Of a DNA stretch of 64,000 nucleotides, positions 49,438 through 61,113 are shown one piece after another. The notes below the pieces were generated by a model. That model ran no database searches and had not been told where the DNA came from. It saw nothing but the letters and a program-made list of their open reading frames with translations. Position 1 is the first letter of the stretch. The number at the start of each line of letters is the position of its first letter. This DNA comes from Poecilobothrus nobilitatus (lineage: Eukaryota > Arthropoda > Insecta > Diptera > Dolichopodidae): positions 117,059,996-117,123,995 of the forward strand of contig OX352774.1 of the NCBI GenBank assembly GCA_947095535.1, given 5' to 3'. Position numbers and translations under genes: made by a program.

Positions 49438-52182
49438 TTTATTTATTTATTTATATTAATATTACATACATTAATGTAGTGCAATATTATTGAACCATCG
49501 GCTACTAAGACCATTATAGGTTTTTATACTATTATTAAATTATATACTAATATTATTAATTTTGTTTATATTTTACACTATATATTAAAGCCAAATTCTT
49601 TCTACCAAATTCAAACTTTACAAATGTAATATCCCAAGAGACGACCCTGTTTTAGTCTTAACTAATTCTCTATTAAATAATATAAATTCACTAATAAAAC
49701 AAAATCTTCGATTAGCAATAAATAATTTCTGAACAAACAGAAAAAATAATATCACACTCAAAAAAAATAACTGCGTCTTTTCAGAAATTAATAACATATA
49801 CAGAAAAAACTACAGGTAAAGTTAATAAAATTTTAATTCCGGTAAACCACAGTAGTACACTTAATCTAGCCGACATTGACATTAATAACCTCAGTCGTGA
49901 AGCAAACAACTACATAATAGACGATGATATTAATATTTCTAATATTATGGCAGCTCATCTATTCTAAACGCATGAGCTGACCTCAAAAAGAACATCTGCA
50001 ATTGATCAAACCATTTCTAAAACAATTACCAATTTCAATACTGCAATAGAAACTAATCTAGAAAATAACAAAACCGTAACTAAATTCAACAATAGCCTAC
50101 TATCAAATAAACCTATAACAAACACAAGATTCAGTAACTATTTCACAACACCCGAAATCATTAAAGAAATAATTAGCGGCTTAAAAAATAAAACTTCATC
50201 GGGAATAGACGAAATCCCTGCAATAGCACTCAAACATATCTCAGATGGCTTAATTGATAAATTTTACATAATATTTAACAATTGCTTAAATCTGAGCTAC
50301 TTTCCAAAATCATGGAAAATAGCCCAAGTTGTTATGATTAAGAAACCGGGTTAAAATAAATCAGATGTTAATAGCTACCGTCTTATCAGCTTACTTCCTA
50401 ATATTAGTAAAATATTTGAAATAGTGATAAATAAATTTCTCATTAGTGAATCCGAAGATAAAAAAATAATACCAAACAATCAATTTGGATTCCGCCATAT
50501 GCATAGCACTATTCACGCCATGACCAAATTCTCTTCGGATATTTACAGATATGTAAACAACAATAACTGTGTAGCCACCTGCTTTATCGATTTAGAACGG
50601 GTATTTGATACAGTCTGGTTAGACGGTTTAATTTATAAATTAAACTAAAATTTATAAATAAAATTGCATTGCATTTGCGGATGACTTAACAGTATATTCA
50701 GCTAATCGTAACCCCAAAATTGCAGAATACCTTTTGCAAAAACTGTTTAATAAAATAGTCAATTATTGCAATACGCGGAAACTTAAAATCAACTTTAACA
50801 AATGCGAAACTGTGCTATTTAGAGACACCACTAATAAAGCCAATAAAGATATAAAGAGAAATTGCAGAAAGTTCATGATTAAAACACCAGACAACACAAC
50901 ACTCCCCAATAAAAGTTACACAAAATATCTAGGAGTACACTTCCACTATCTCCTAAACTTCAAAGTCCATACCTACAAAACGATTGAAAAAGCTAATAAA
51001 GCATTTGTTAGCCTCAACAAACTACTTCATTCACGAACTTTAAACAGTAAAGTAAAAATCTTGTGTTATAAAACTCTCATAAGACCAATCCTTGTATATG
51101 GCTCTCCCATTTGGTTTAACATAAGTGCTTCCTTGATGGAAAAACTTAGGTTATTCGAAAGGAAGTGTCTAAGAGCATGTACCAATCTTTTCAGAAAACC
51201 GTCAACAAATTTTCTACATTACTATTCTAATAAAATTCTATATGAAACCGCAAACGTTATTAGAGTCGACAATTTTATCATCCGAATATTACGTAATCAT
51301 ATTCAACGTAGCAGCCAAGTAGAAAATAATTCTCTTATAAGCCACTCTTTTCACGAAAATGAAGAGTACATTAAAAGCGCAATTAGAAACGGCTTCATAC
51401 CACCAGAAGGATTTGTGGTTTTAGATAAATATAAATATATTGAAAATAATAACTTCATTCCCATAATTTATCACTTTAAAAGACATGCTAATTTAAAATC
51501 TTTACCGCATAACCTAAACACACTGGACATAACAGATAGAAATCTATTTAAATTTGATAAAAATATAATATTTAATAAAAAACTAATAAGTTCTAAACCC
51601 TATTTTTGGGATAACTAATATTAAGATAGGTTAATTTTTTTCTTTTTTCTTTTTTGATTATTATTATTATTTTTATTTTACTTTTTTTTTTTTTTCTTTA
51701 ATTTTGTTTTTTTAATTTAATTTAAGTTTTATCATAAAATTTTTTTACAAGATATTAAAACTGTGTTTTTTGCTACTCAATTTTTTCACAGTAAAAATAG
51801 AAACTTATTTATTAATTTAGAATAAAATCATATTCTTTGTACACAAAATAATAACTTTACAATTAAGCATTAACTTAAACTTAAATTCTATAATATATAT
51901 GAATGAGAGTGCTGATAATTATTAATATCAGCCACGTGCAATTTTTTTGTATATATGCATTATGAATTATTGTTGTTTTAGTTTTATTTACAACTTAGCT
52001 TTAGTAATCGATGAAATAAATAAATAAAACATTAAAAAAAAAAAAAAAACACTATATATTTACATTATATTAGGTCGCCAGGGGGGTATGTAAAGAAAAA
52101 AACTTATGACCTGTGCAGGGATCGAACCCACACTCCTTCGGTTAATACGCCACACGCCTACCCACTAGGCTACCGAAGCCCC
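49438..52182 (-). mobile_element. SINE family A, split by a LINE insertion
   Basis: Reverse-orientation copy of the 32213-32493 SINE: tail half at 49438-49586, and head half at 52061-52182 with B-box complement GGGATCGAACC and head end ACCGAAGCCCC. A 13-bp duplication TGGGCTGATTTTA flanks the whole (49425-49437 and 52184-52196). The DNA inside (49587-52048) is a LINE. Confidence 0.93.
49587..52048 (+). mobile_element. Non-LTR retrotransposon inserted in a SINE
   Basis: It is flanked by the 12-bp target duplication ACACTATATATT (49575-49586 and 52049-52060) and ends in a poly(A) tail, so this is target-primed insertion. The 5' part is truncated, beginning in the linker. Reverse transcriptase motifs include SGIDEIPAIALKHI, WKIAQVVMIKKPG, NSYRLISLLPNISKIFE, QFGFRHMHSTIHA and CFIDLERVFDTVWLDGL, followed directly by AFADDLTVYSAN. 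The block between motif A and FADD, including PQGS, is absent. A 294-codon frame (50734-51618) covers the C-terminal part, with KYLGVHFHYLLNFKVH and RPILVYGSPIWFN. Confidence 0.93.
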
Positions 52183-52375
52183 TTGGGCTGATTTTATATT
52201 AAACAGTTATTAAACAAAATTAATTGCATATTTATAGGATATTCTATAAAAATTAAGTTTACATCCTTACAATAAATAGTTCATAGATTACAGTTATATA
52301 ATAATACTCCATATTAATAACACATTGTAATATTCATTCATTTTTATTCTTTAATTTTTATTCAATCAATTCTAG

Positions 52376-52496
52376 ACAGAACAGGTTGAAACTGGTGAGG
52401 ATTCAGTTTGTACATTAGTTGATTTTGCACTAGCAATTAAACAAAAATTACAGGAAGTTAATAAAGATGCATTTAATACATTTCAATTGAGAGTTG
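52376..52496 (+). CDS. Ac78C: Adenylyl cyclase exon l: C2 continued
   Basis: The acceptor is AATTCTAG and the donor G|GTAAGT. The product TEQVETGEDSVCTLVDFALA, then IKQKLQEVNKDAFNTFQLRV and G, matches the C2 segment ...LVEFA.ALK.+L..IN..SFN.FKLRVG. It begins in phase 0 and leaves one base of a Gly codon. The next exon should give INHGPV-AGVIG and the YDIWGNTVNVASRM catalytic stretch. I did not find it in the remaining 11.5 kb, so it lies beyond the window or is lost. Confidence 0.92.
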
Positions 52497-53344
52497 GTAA
52501 GTTCTTATATAAAAAATTCAATAAATTTTTTTTGTTTTTGAATCTAAAGTTCAAAATAAAATAAACAAACAAATAAAAAAAAAACAAAGTTTTCCAAATA
52601 ATTTTAAATTTTGTTTTTTAATTTAACTCCCTAAGGAGAAAATTAGTTTTTTTTTTTTTTTATTTTGCTTGGACTGGATGAATAAAAATAAAAATTCAAA
52701 AAACTAGAAAAATAAACTTTACAATTTCAGTTTAAAATTTTTTTTTTCTATTTTTAAATTAAAAATAGAAGAAATAAAAGAAAAATAAACTTTAACCTTA
52801 ATTATTCCCTTAGGAATCCTTATTAATAAATTGTAGAAAAAAAAAAAATTTTAATTTTCTTTACAAAACAAATACATAATGTATGTTAGAAATATGAAAA
52901 ACTATTTTTAAAAGAATAAAATATAGAAATAAAATTAAATTCGAAATAATGATTTTAAAATTCTTTATGTGTGGAATAATTTCATGATGATCTGTTGAAT
53001 GATTTTAAGCTGAATAGTTAAATATTCAATAAAAGAATTATCATATAAAACTAATCTCTAAATTTCAATTTTTGGAAAACGCTTTTGTATATTGAATTCC
53101 ATTATTCTAAAATCTTATTACATACTTGAATTAATAATCAACTTATGATTCTATATTTGTATATGTATATTTCTATTTTATTATTTAGATAGGTATTAAA
53201 ACTAAATATTAATTATATCCTTGTAATGTACAATATTTGGTTTAAAATCCATGCAAAATTTCTGTAAAAATTTATATTGTAATAAAAGAAAAATTTGTGT
53301 ATGTATGTATGCATTAAATTTATTAGTATATGTTTATTTTATAA
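52497..53344. other. AT-rich intron sequence
   Basis: Nothing recognised. Long A- and T-runs only. Confidence 0.5.
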
Positions 53345-53640
53345 TAAAATTTTCTTACTTTTACACTATTCTATTTTTAGTACATTTTCAAAAAATTTTG
53401 AAATGTGCCTATTAATTTCGCTCTGTCCATCCATCTGTTTACAAAACTTCTACACCATTAAAGATAGAGAAAAACAATTTTAACCATGCGTAGCTCATAT
53501 AAAAAAAAATAATATTGTAGAACATCTTTTTCATGTAGCCACATTCATTACAGAGCTACAGCCACTCAAACTTTGAAAAAGCCCTAGTTTTAAATGTGTG
53601 TATCTCATATTCTGTTTAACATTTTTATATTTTTTTTATT
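53345..53640 (+). repeat. Family 3 GTCY-tract repeat copy
   Basis: Starts with a terminal palindrome (GTACATTTTC ... GAAATGTGC, about 53380-53408). CTATTAATTTCGCTCTGTCC and ATCCATCTG follow, then ACTTCTACACCATTAAAGAT and ACAGAGCTACAGCC. It has the same layout as 514-830 and 60832-61105, and occurs inverted at 20990-21115. Confidence 0.65.
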
Positions 53641-54249
53641 TTATTAATCAAAATCAAAACAAGGTCGTTACAAAAAATTCTTAAGTTAATGCTTATATTT
53701 AAAATTATACAAACCGATGATTTAGAACTGAACTTTTAATACTTAAATCTAAAAAAAAGTTAAGTTAAGTTTATTTATTACTGCTATTATTCATTATCAA
53801 GCTACATTTTCAAATTCATTTTACATACATATGAAACACTCAGATCAAAAAAATTAATATGATATCTGTACAAGTCATCATACATAGTGACAAGCAATTT
53901 CACATTTTGAATATTAATTTTTATACCCGTATGAACTATGTTCAAGGGTATAATAAATTTGCCATTACGTTTGTGACACCTTAAAGGAGTCGAGCTAGAT
54001 ATAGTGTCAAAGGTATGGATCGGCTCAGAATCGAATTCTGAGTCGATTAAGCCATGTACGACTCATGATAACTCAAAAAATAAAGGAGCTAGGGGGCTGA
54101 AATTTTTTTTACGTCACTTTTGCAAAATTGTTAGTTTTGCTATTTAAATCCAACATTTTCGGTCGGCGGGTTCGAGTAGCTGCCATACAACTTCTATCTT
54201 TATATAGAAATAACTCAGTATCTATTCAAGCTAGGTTTCTGAAATTTTG

Positions 54250-54770
54250 CAAATGATGATCAAGTTTTATGGCAACAACTTCTGTAAAATTTGGTTGTGC
54301 TGGTGCAGCGGGTTCGGGTAGCTGCCATACAACTTCTCCGTTTAAATGAGAATAACTCAGTGTTTATTGAAGCTAGGAATCTGAAATTTAGTAAAGAGGT
54401 GTCGAGTTACATGCCAACAACTTTTGTAAAATTTGGTTGGTCTAGAGCAGCCGGTTCAGACTTCTTGCACCTCTTGGAACCTAATGAAGCTAGGCGTCTG
54501 AAATTTTGCAAATGATGATCAAGTTTTATGGCAACAACTTTTGTAAAATTTGGTTGTGGTGGTGCGGCGGGTTCGGGTAGCTGCCATACAACTTATCCGG
54601 TTAAATGAGAATAACTCAGTGTTTATTGAAGCTAGGAATCTGAAATTTAGTAAAGAAATGTCGAGTTATATGCCAACAACTTTTGTAAAATTTGTTTGGT
54701 CTAGAGCAGCCGGTTCAGACTTCTTGCACCTCTTGGAACCTAATGAAGCTAGGCGTCTGAAATTTTGCAA
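54250..54770 (+). repeat. 259-bp tandem repeat, two copies
   Basis: Equivalent points at 54291 and 54550 are exactly 259 bp apart. The units contain GTTCGGGTAGCTGCCATACA and AATGAAGCTAGGCGTCTGAA and differ at few positions. Confidence 0.9.
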
Positions 54771-54890
54771 ATGATGATCAAGTTTTATGGCAACAACTTC
54801 TACAAAATTTGGTTGTGCTGGTGCGACGGGTTCGGGTAGCTGCCATACAAAATCTCTTTTTAAATGAAAAGAACTCAGTGTCCGTCCGCA

Positions 54891-56935
54891 CGATAACTCA
54901 AAAAATAGAGGAGCTAGGAGGCTGAAAATTTTTTTACGTCACTTTTGTAAAATTGTTAGTTTTGCTATTGAACTCCAGCATTTTCTGTCCCCGGGTTCGG
55001 GTAGCTGCCATACAACTTCTTTCTTTAAATAGAAATAACCCAGTGTCTGTTCAATCTAGGTATCTGAAATTTTGCGAATGATGATCAAGTTTTATGGCAA
55101 CAACTTCTAAAAAATTTGGTTGTGGTGGTGCGACGGGTTCGGGTAGCTGCCATACAAAATCTCTTTTTAAATGAAAAGAACTCAGTGTCCGTCCGCACGA
55201 TAACTCAAAAAATAAAGGAGCTAGGAGGCTGAAATTTTTTTTACGTCACTCTTGCAAAATTGTTAGTTTTGCTATTTAACTCCAGCATTTTCGGCCGCTG
55301 GGTTCGAGTAGCTGCCATACAACTTCTTTCTTTAAATAGAAATAACCCAGTGTCTGTTCAATCTAGGTATCTGAAATTTTGCAAATGATGATCAAGTTTT
55401 ATGGCAACAACTTCTACAAAATTTGGTTGTGCTGGTGCGACGGGTTCGGGTAGCTGCCATACAAAATCTCTTTTTAAATGAAAAGAACTCAGTGTCCGTC
55501 CGCACGATAACTCAAAAAATAAAGGAGCTAGGAGGCTGAAATTTTTTTTACGTCACTCTTGCAAAATTATTAGTTTTGCTATTTAACTCCAGCATTTTCG
55601 GCCGCCGGGTTCGAGTAGCTGCCATACAACTTTTTTCTTTAAATAGAAATAACCCAGTGTCTGTTCAATCTAGGTATCTGAAATTTTGCGAATGATGAAC
55701 AAGTTTTATGGCAACAACTTCTGCAAAATTTGGTTGTGGTGGTGTGACGGGTTCGGGTAGCTGCCATACAAAATCTCTTTTTAAATGAAAGAACTCAGTG
55801 TCCGTCCGCACGATAACTCAAAAAATAAAGGAGTTAGGAGGCTGCAATTTTTTTTACATCACTTTTACAAAATTGTTAGTTTTGCTATTTAACTCCAGCA
55901 TTTTCGGCCGCCGGGTTCGAGTAGCTGCCATACAACTTCTTTCTTTAAATGGAAATAACCCAGTGTCTATTCAATCTAGGTATCTGAAATTTTGCAAATG
56001 ATGATCAAGTTTTATGGCAACAACTTCTACAAAATTTGGTTGTGCTGGTGCGACGGGTTCGGGTAGCTGCCATACAAAATCTCTTTTTAAATGAAAAGAA
56101 CTCAGTGTCCGTCCGCACGATAACTCAAAAAATAAAGGAGTTAGGAGGCTGCAATTTTTTTTACATCACTTTTACAAAATTGTTAGTTTTGCTATTTAAC
56201 TCCAGCATTTTCGGCCGCCGGGTTCGAGTAGCTGCCATACAACTTCTTTCTTTAAATGGAAATAACCCAGTGTCTATTCAATCTAGGTATCTGAAATTTT
56301 GCAAATGATGATCAAGTTTTATGGCAACAACTTCTACAAAATTTGGTTGTGCTGGTGCGACGGGTTCGGGTAGCTGCCATACAAAATCTCTTTTTAAATG
56401 AAAGAACTCAGTGTCCGTCCGCACGATAACTCAAAAAATAAAGGAGTTAGGAGGCTGCAATTTTTTTTACATCACTTTTACAAAATTGTTAGTTTTGCTA
56501 TTTAACTCCAGCATTTTCGGCCGCCGGGTTCGAGTAGCTGCCATACAACTTCTTTCTTTAAATGGAAATAACCCAGTGTCTATTCAATCTAGGTATCTGA
56601 AATTTTGCAAATGATGATCAAGTTTTATGGCAACAACTTCTACAAAATTTGGTTGTGCTGGTGCGACGGGTTCGGGTAGCTGCCATACAAAATCTCTTTT
56701 TAAATGAAAAGAACTCAGTGTCCGTCCGCACGATAACTCAAAAAATAAAGGAGCTAGGAGGCTGAAATTTTTTTTACGTCACTCTTGCAAAATTGTTAGT
56801 TTTGCTATTTAACTCCAGCATTTTCGGCCGCCGGGTTCGAGTAGCTGCCATACAACTTCTTTCTTTAAATGGAAATAACCCAGTGTCTATTCAATCTAGG
56901 TATCTGAAATTTTGCAAATGATGATCGAGTTTTAA
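54891..56935 (+). repeat. 307-bp tandem array, seven copies
   Basis: The landmark TCCGTCCGCACGATAACTC occurs at 54891, 55188, 55495, 55801, 56108, 56414 and 56721, giving spacings of 297, 307, 306, 307, 306 and 307. Each unit holds two sub-blocks with a GGTTCG.GTAGCTGCCATACA motif, so the unit itself is an older internal duplication. A single founder-like block precedes the array at about 54060-54250. Units at 55801-56720 are closest to each other, which suggests recent expansion there. Confidence 0.95.
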
Positions 56936-57576
56936 TGCAACAACTTCTGTAAAATTTTGTTGTGATGATATGACAGGTTCGGATAGTTGCCATACAACTT
57001 CTCTTTTTAAATGAAAATAACTCAGTGTCTATTGAAGCTAGGTATCTGAAATTTAGTGAAAAAGTGTCGAGCTGCATGCCAAAAACTTTTGTAAAATTTG
57101 AATGGTCTAAAGCAGCCGGTTCAGGCTTTTTGCATTTCTTGGAACTTAATGAAGCTAGGCGCAATAGATTCGGGTAGCTATCATACAACTCCACAATTTA
57201 CATAAATATATCTCTGTAGTTCGGTACTAAAACTCTGAATGTTTTTAAAAGATGATCAAGTTTTATAGAAACAGGATATATTACGTTCATACGGGTATCC
57301 CAGAGTTGACACAGTCTACTCTACTGCACTCTTCCTCGTTTTAACAAAAAATGTAATTGAATATCTTATTATTATAAAATTGAAAAAATGAATTTTTTTT
57401 TTTAACATTACTTAAAAGCGTTTAATTACAATTTATAAAATGTACAAAAATAAAAAAATGATCTAAATAAAAAACATAAACCGATTTATTGTATTTTAAT
57501 GCATTATAATAAGTGTGTTACGTTTAAATTATGTCATAATTAAAAAAAAAAAAGTAAATAACTGTCTAGGTAAGAA

Positions 57577-59640
57577 TTAATTGTCTGAGGTCATTGAAGT
57601 AGAAAAATGTTGTTGTAAAATGTGTTTGAAAGTAATTCTGGAGATGGATGTAGAATAAAGATGACTAATTTTGTTAAAAGTAGTACAACATCTCTTGATG
57701 GGTTCATTTCTTCCGTACTCTGTATTATGTTTGTAATTCATTAAAAATTTAGTATTTCTAATTTGCCTAACACTATCGTTAAGTCTAAACTTGTTAGTTA
57801 GAGATTGGATAGAAATACTATTATTCAAATATATCAAAAGTAAAACATGATGACAATAATTGTCAACGTAAAGATAAAGAAAGCAAGTTTAATGAATTAA
57901 GTCTTGTGGTGTAACTAGGTAGATTAGCAAAATCAAAACGGTTATATTGATTCCTTAATGCAAATAAAAGAAATTGCTTTTGAACTGATTCGATTCTATT
58001 GGAATGAACTGCAAAGGCTGGATCCCAAACAATGTTACCGTATTCTAAGATAGATCGAACTAGGGAACAATAAAGAGATTTTGTCACAACTAAGTCGCTA
58101 AATTCTTTAGCTCTTCTCTTAATGAAACCTAACATTTTATTAGCCTTAGAAACTATTAGGTCGTAATTAAGTTTATTATCGAGAAGAATTCCTAAATCAG
58201 TAATGCTAAAAACCTTTTCCAAAGTTACGTTATCTATTTTGTAGTCGAATATCAAAGAAGATCGTTTTCGCGTAAAGCTTATAACCTTACATTTCTGTAT
58301 GTTGAGTTCCAATTTATTTTAAGTCCGCCAAGCTTGTAACACTGATAAGCTTTATTGAAGTATAGCTGCATCAGAATTATCTTTAATAACTTGATAAATT
58401 TTTTGGTCATCAGCAAACGAAATGTGAGGTATATTGCATAGATATTCCGAAAGATCTGAAATAAATACGTTAAACAGAAGCGGGCTTAAATGACTTCCTT
58501 GTGGAACACCGGAAGTAACCCCGATTGTGTTGGATAATACACCTTGAAATTTAACATTTTGAGTTCTTTCTGATAGATAAGAGTTAAGCCACACAAGAAA
58601 TGAACCCGAAATGCCAAAAGTTGATAGTTTGTTTAGCAAAGTGAAGTGATCTACACGATCGAAAGCTTTGTTAAAATCAGTGTATATTGTATCAACTTGG
58701 TATCCTTTCTCCATTTGATTCAGGATTTCAGATGTGTAAACCATAAGGTTCGTTGTAGTGGAACGACCTTTTGTGAAACCATGTTGTTGTTCATTGAGTT
58801 TTGCATGAATAGGAGTAATTCTATCAACGACAATTTTTTCAAATAATTTCGGTATAGTCGAAAGGATTGCTATACTTCGATAGTTTTCCACCGATGCTCT
58901 ATCCCCCTTTTTAAAGATAGGGGTTAAGTAAAAGGATTTCCACTCTTGTGGCAAAATCCCAATTGAAAGTGACTTATTGCAAATAAAATGAAGAGGGAAA
59001 ATTAGACTGTGAGAACCATTATATAAAAAGATTGGAGGAATCAAGTCCGGACCAGCACCCTTTTTTATATCAAGGCTCAAAATTGCTTCAAGAATTTCAC
59101 TTTAAGAAAGATACACGCCTGTAATTAGCAAATTCAAGCTGTTAGATAAAGAGTTAGCCGAAGTTGTAACTGGTGCTGTTGGATGATAAACTTGTTGAAA
59201 ATGGTCAGAAAAGAAGTTGCAAATTTCTTTTGGGCAAGCAGAAACCACATTTTCCTTAGAAATCATTGAATTGGGATACCAAAATAATTTCCGTTTTGTG
59301 TTAATTTTTTTGGTATTAGTAACAAGTTTGTTGCCAATATCAGTGACATAATTTTCATATGCTGTATTGGCTTTTTGTTTAAATTCGATAGAAAGTTGCT
59401 TATACATATTCAATAAGTCGTCGCATGGGGCTTGATATTGTTTAAGTTTCTTGTATATTTTATTGCGTCGATTTCTCAAGTTCCTAAGATCTCTATCTAA
59501 CCATGGTTCTCTTGTTTTATGTTTTTTGCGAATTTCAGTAACAAAGGCGTCTATAATTTGAAACAGATTTAAGAAAAAGAAAGAAATTACTGAATTAATA
59601 TCCTGTTGTACTAACAATTCGTCCAACATGATTACAATTA
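57577..59640 (-). mobile_element. Jockey-like LINE, linker to C-terminus, nearly intact
   Basis: Read leftward from 59640: linker (59629-59102), reverse transcriptase (59080-58352) and C-terminal frames (58312-57863, 57837-57577). The polymerase has GAGPDLIPPIFL, WKSFYLTPIFKKGD, NYRSIAILSTIPKLFEKIV, QHGFTKGRST, IYTDFNKAFDRVDH, TSGVPQGSHLSPLLFNVFI and ISFADDQKIYQ, so the catalytic aspartates are present. Only a few stops (59101, 58350, 57860) interrupt the series. The endonuclease and 5' end are missing. Fragments at 5315-6090 and 37828-38206 belong to the same or a close family. No poly(A) tail was seen at the left boundary. Confidence 0.92.
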
Positions 59641-59824
59641 CTTCATATTACAATACTTCATATACAATTACCGTTTTAATCTGAAAATCATATACAATCA
59701 CCGTTTTAATCTGAAAACGCCATTCGACAGAATTTTCCCTACCTTTCTAAATCTATATCAAAATTATTTAATTTGTTTTATTTAGTAATATAAATATTTT
59801 TAAATTTAGTATTTAAATTCACCG

Positions 59825-60175
59825 TTAAAAAAAATGTGTGTGAAAAAAACCGTTATGTGAAAACCAAATTTTGCATGATTTTTCTACCTTCATAACTCCG
59901 GTACGCTTTTAGATAGGGACTTGAAGTTTTGAGCTCAGAAAGAACTTTTAGAATTAGTATAAGTTTTCTCAGAAATTGTTTTTAGACCTCCCCCTGTTCA
60001 TGAGATATTATTACTAAAAATTTTAAATTTGCTATTTTTAAACACCTGTAACTTAGGCACCTGTACACATTTTTCTTCGGCAATATATAAAACTTAAAGC
60101 TTCAGTAACATATTTTAACGTGCATTAACAGTTGTTCGTAGTTATATAGGGTTTACATTCTGCCTTTCTTAATAA
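59825..60175 (+). repeat. Interior module of the hairpin/GTCY repeats
   Basis: The reverse complement of this stretch reads like the second module of 16742-18060: GAACTTTTAGAATTAGTATA, CACCTGTAACTTAGGCACC and ACCGTTATGTGAAAACC are complements of phrases at about 17340-17580. No element end is present. Confidence 0.7.
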
Positions 60176-60831
60176 TATAATTAAATTAATCAACTCATCA
60201 GAAGAATAATATAAAAATATCTATTACCTTTAAATACGCATTAGTATAATTTTTCTGAATGTAATCACTTTGTTTAGATCTTTTTTGTTATAGTAGGAAT
60301 TTAAATCATAATGATTATCCTTTTTGTAAGAACGGTAATCACTTTTTTTTTACGTCGATGAAAAAATATAGAAAATCATCCACCTAAAAAACAAATTTTA
60401 GGATGAATATTTAATGTTAAATGAGCAGTTTGATTTTCTGGATAAGGAAGGTTGTTTGCGGAATAGGTTTTTAAAAAATTTAGAAATTATGAATTATGAA
60501 GGAATTTTGTTTTGAAAAAAGAACTTAATGTTTTTTTTTTAAACTTCGTGATATCATACACATAATAACTAGCATCTTCAGGGAACAGATACGATGATAA
60601 ATGATTCCATACACATGTATGTCATACACAAAGTTCCATAAACTGTGTTATACCATCTTGAAAGTTCTACAGTGTATGCATTTAAACATAGAAAAAGCTC
60701 TTTACAGGAGATTAATTAAAATATTAAGTGATTTGATTTAAACTCACACAATATTTAAAAAATTTTCTTAATTTTCTTGATTATTATATGGCTCATAATA
60801 TTTTATAATACTTTAACTTTTAGAGATTTTT
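60176..60831. other. AT-rich, nothing recognised
   Basis: No exon-like or repeat-end sequence. The missing C2 exon of the cyclase is not here. Confidence 0.5.
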
Positions 60832-61105
60832 ATTAAAGACGTTTTATAAGTTTCACTCTGTGCATCTGTCCGTCAGTTTGTTTACAAAATTTAGGATAAA
60901 GGATATCTACACCGTTTACGATAAAGCAATAAAATGTTGACTATGAATAGATCTTTTAAAAAATTAACGTTGTGGAACGATATATAAACTAGTCGTTCTA
61001 CAACATTAAATTTTCAAGAGATCTATTCATAGTCAGAACTATTAAATATTTTTTCTACCTTCCCCTATTTAAAAACTATTTGGAGTCACAAATTGAAAAT
61101 TTGCT
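60832..61105 (+). repeat. Family 3 repeat copy containing an inverted repeat
   Basis: TTTCACTCTGTGCATCTGTC and CGTCAGTTTGTTTACAAAAT are followed by TCTACACCGTTTACGATAAA, as in the other family 3 copies. Then comes a hairpin whose outer 16-bp arms (GACTATGAATAGATCT at 60939-60954 and its exact complement at 61019-61034) and inner 15-bp arms (60966-60980 with 60994-61008, two mismatches) pair. Confidence 0.75.
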
Positions 61106-61113
61106 ATTTTTGG

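Larger units (their letters stand above)
53922..57338 (+). mobile_element. Family 2 hairpin/GTCY element with expanded interior, 3.4 kb
   Basis: Left end TATACCCGTATGAACTATGT with a hairpin partner AAGGGTATA. Right end CATACGGGTATCCCAGAG then CACTCTTCCTCG. These are the exact inverse ends of 18164-19823. The interior consists of two tandem arrays, so this copy is more than three times the 0.9 kb of family 2 sequence in the other copy. Several open frames of 67-90 codons inside are repeats of the same frame and not genes. Confidence 0.85.

Noticed and set aside
54291..54774. Two 74-codon frames with similar products
   Set aside because: Created by a 259-bp tandem repeat. No family similarity and no expression signals.
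55798..56614. Three near-identical open frames of 67-90 codons with a conserved peptide
   Set aside because: They are the same frame in successive 307-bp tandem units of a non-coding repeat. Identity reflects recent duplication, not selection on protein.
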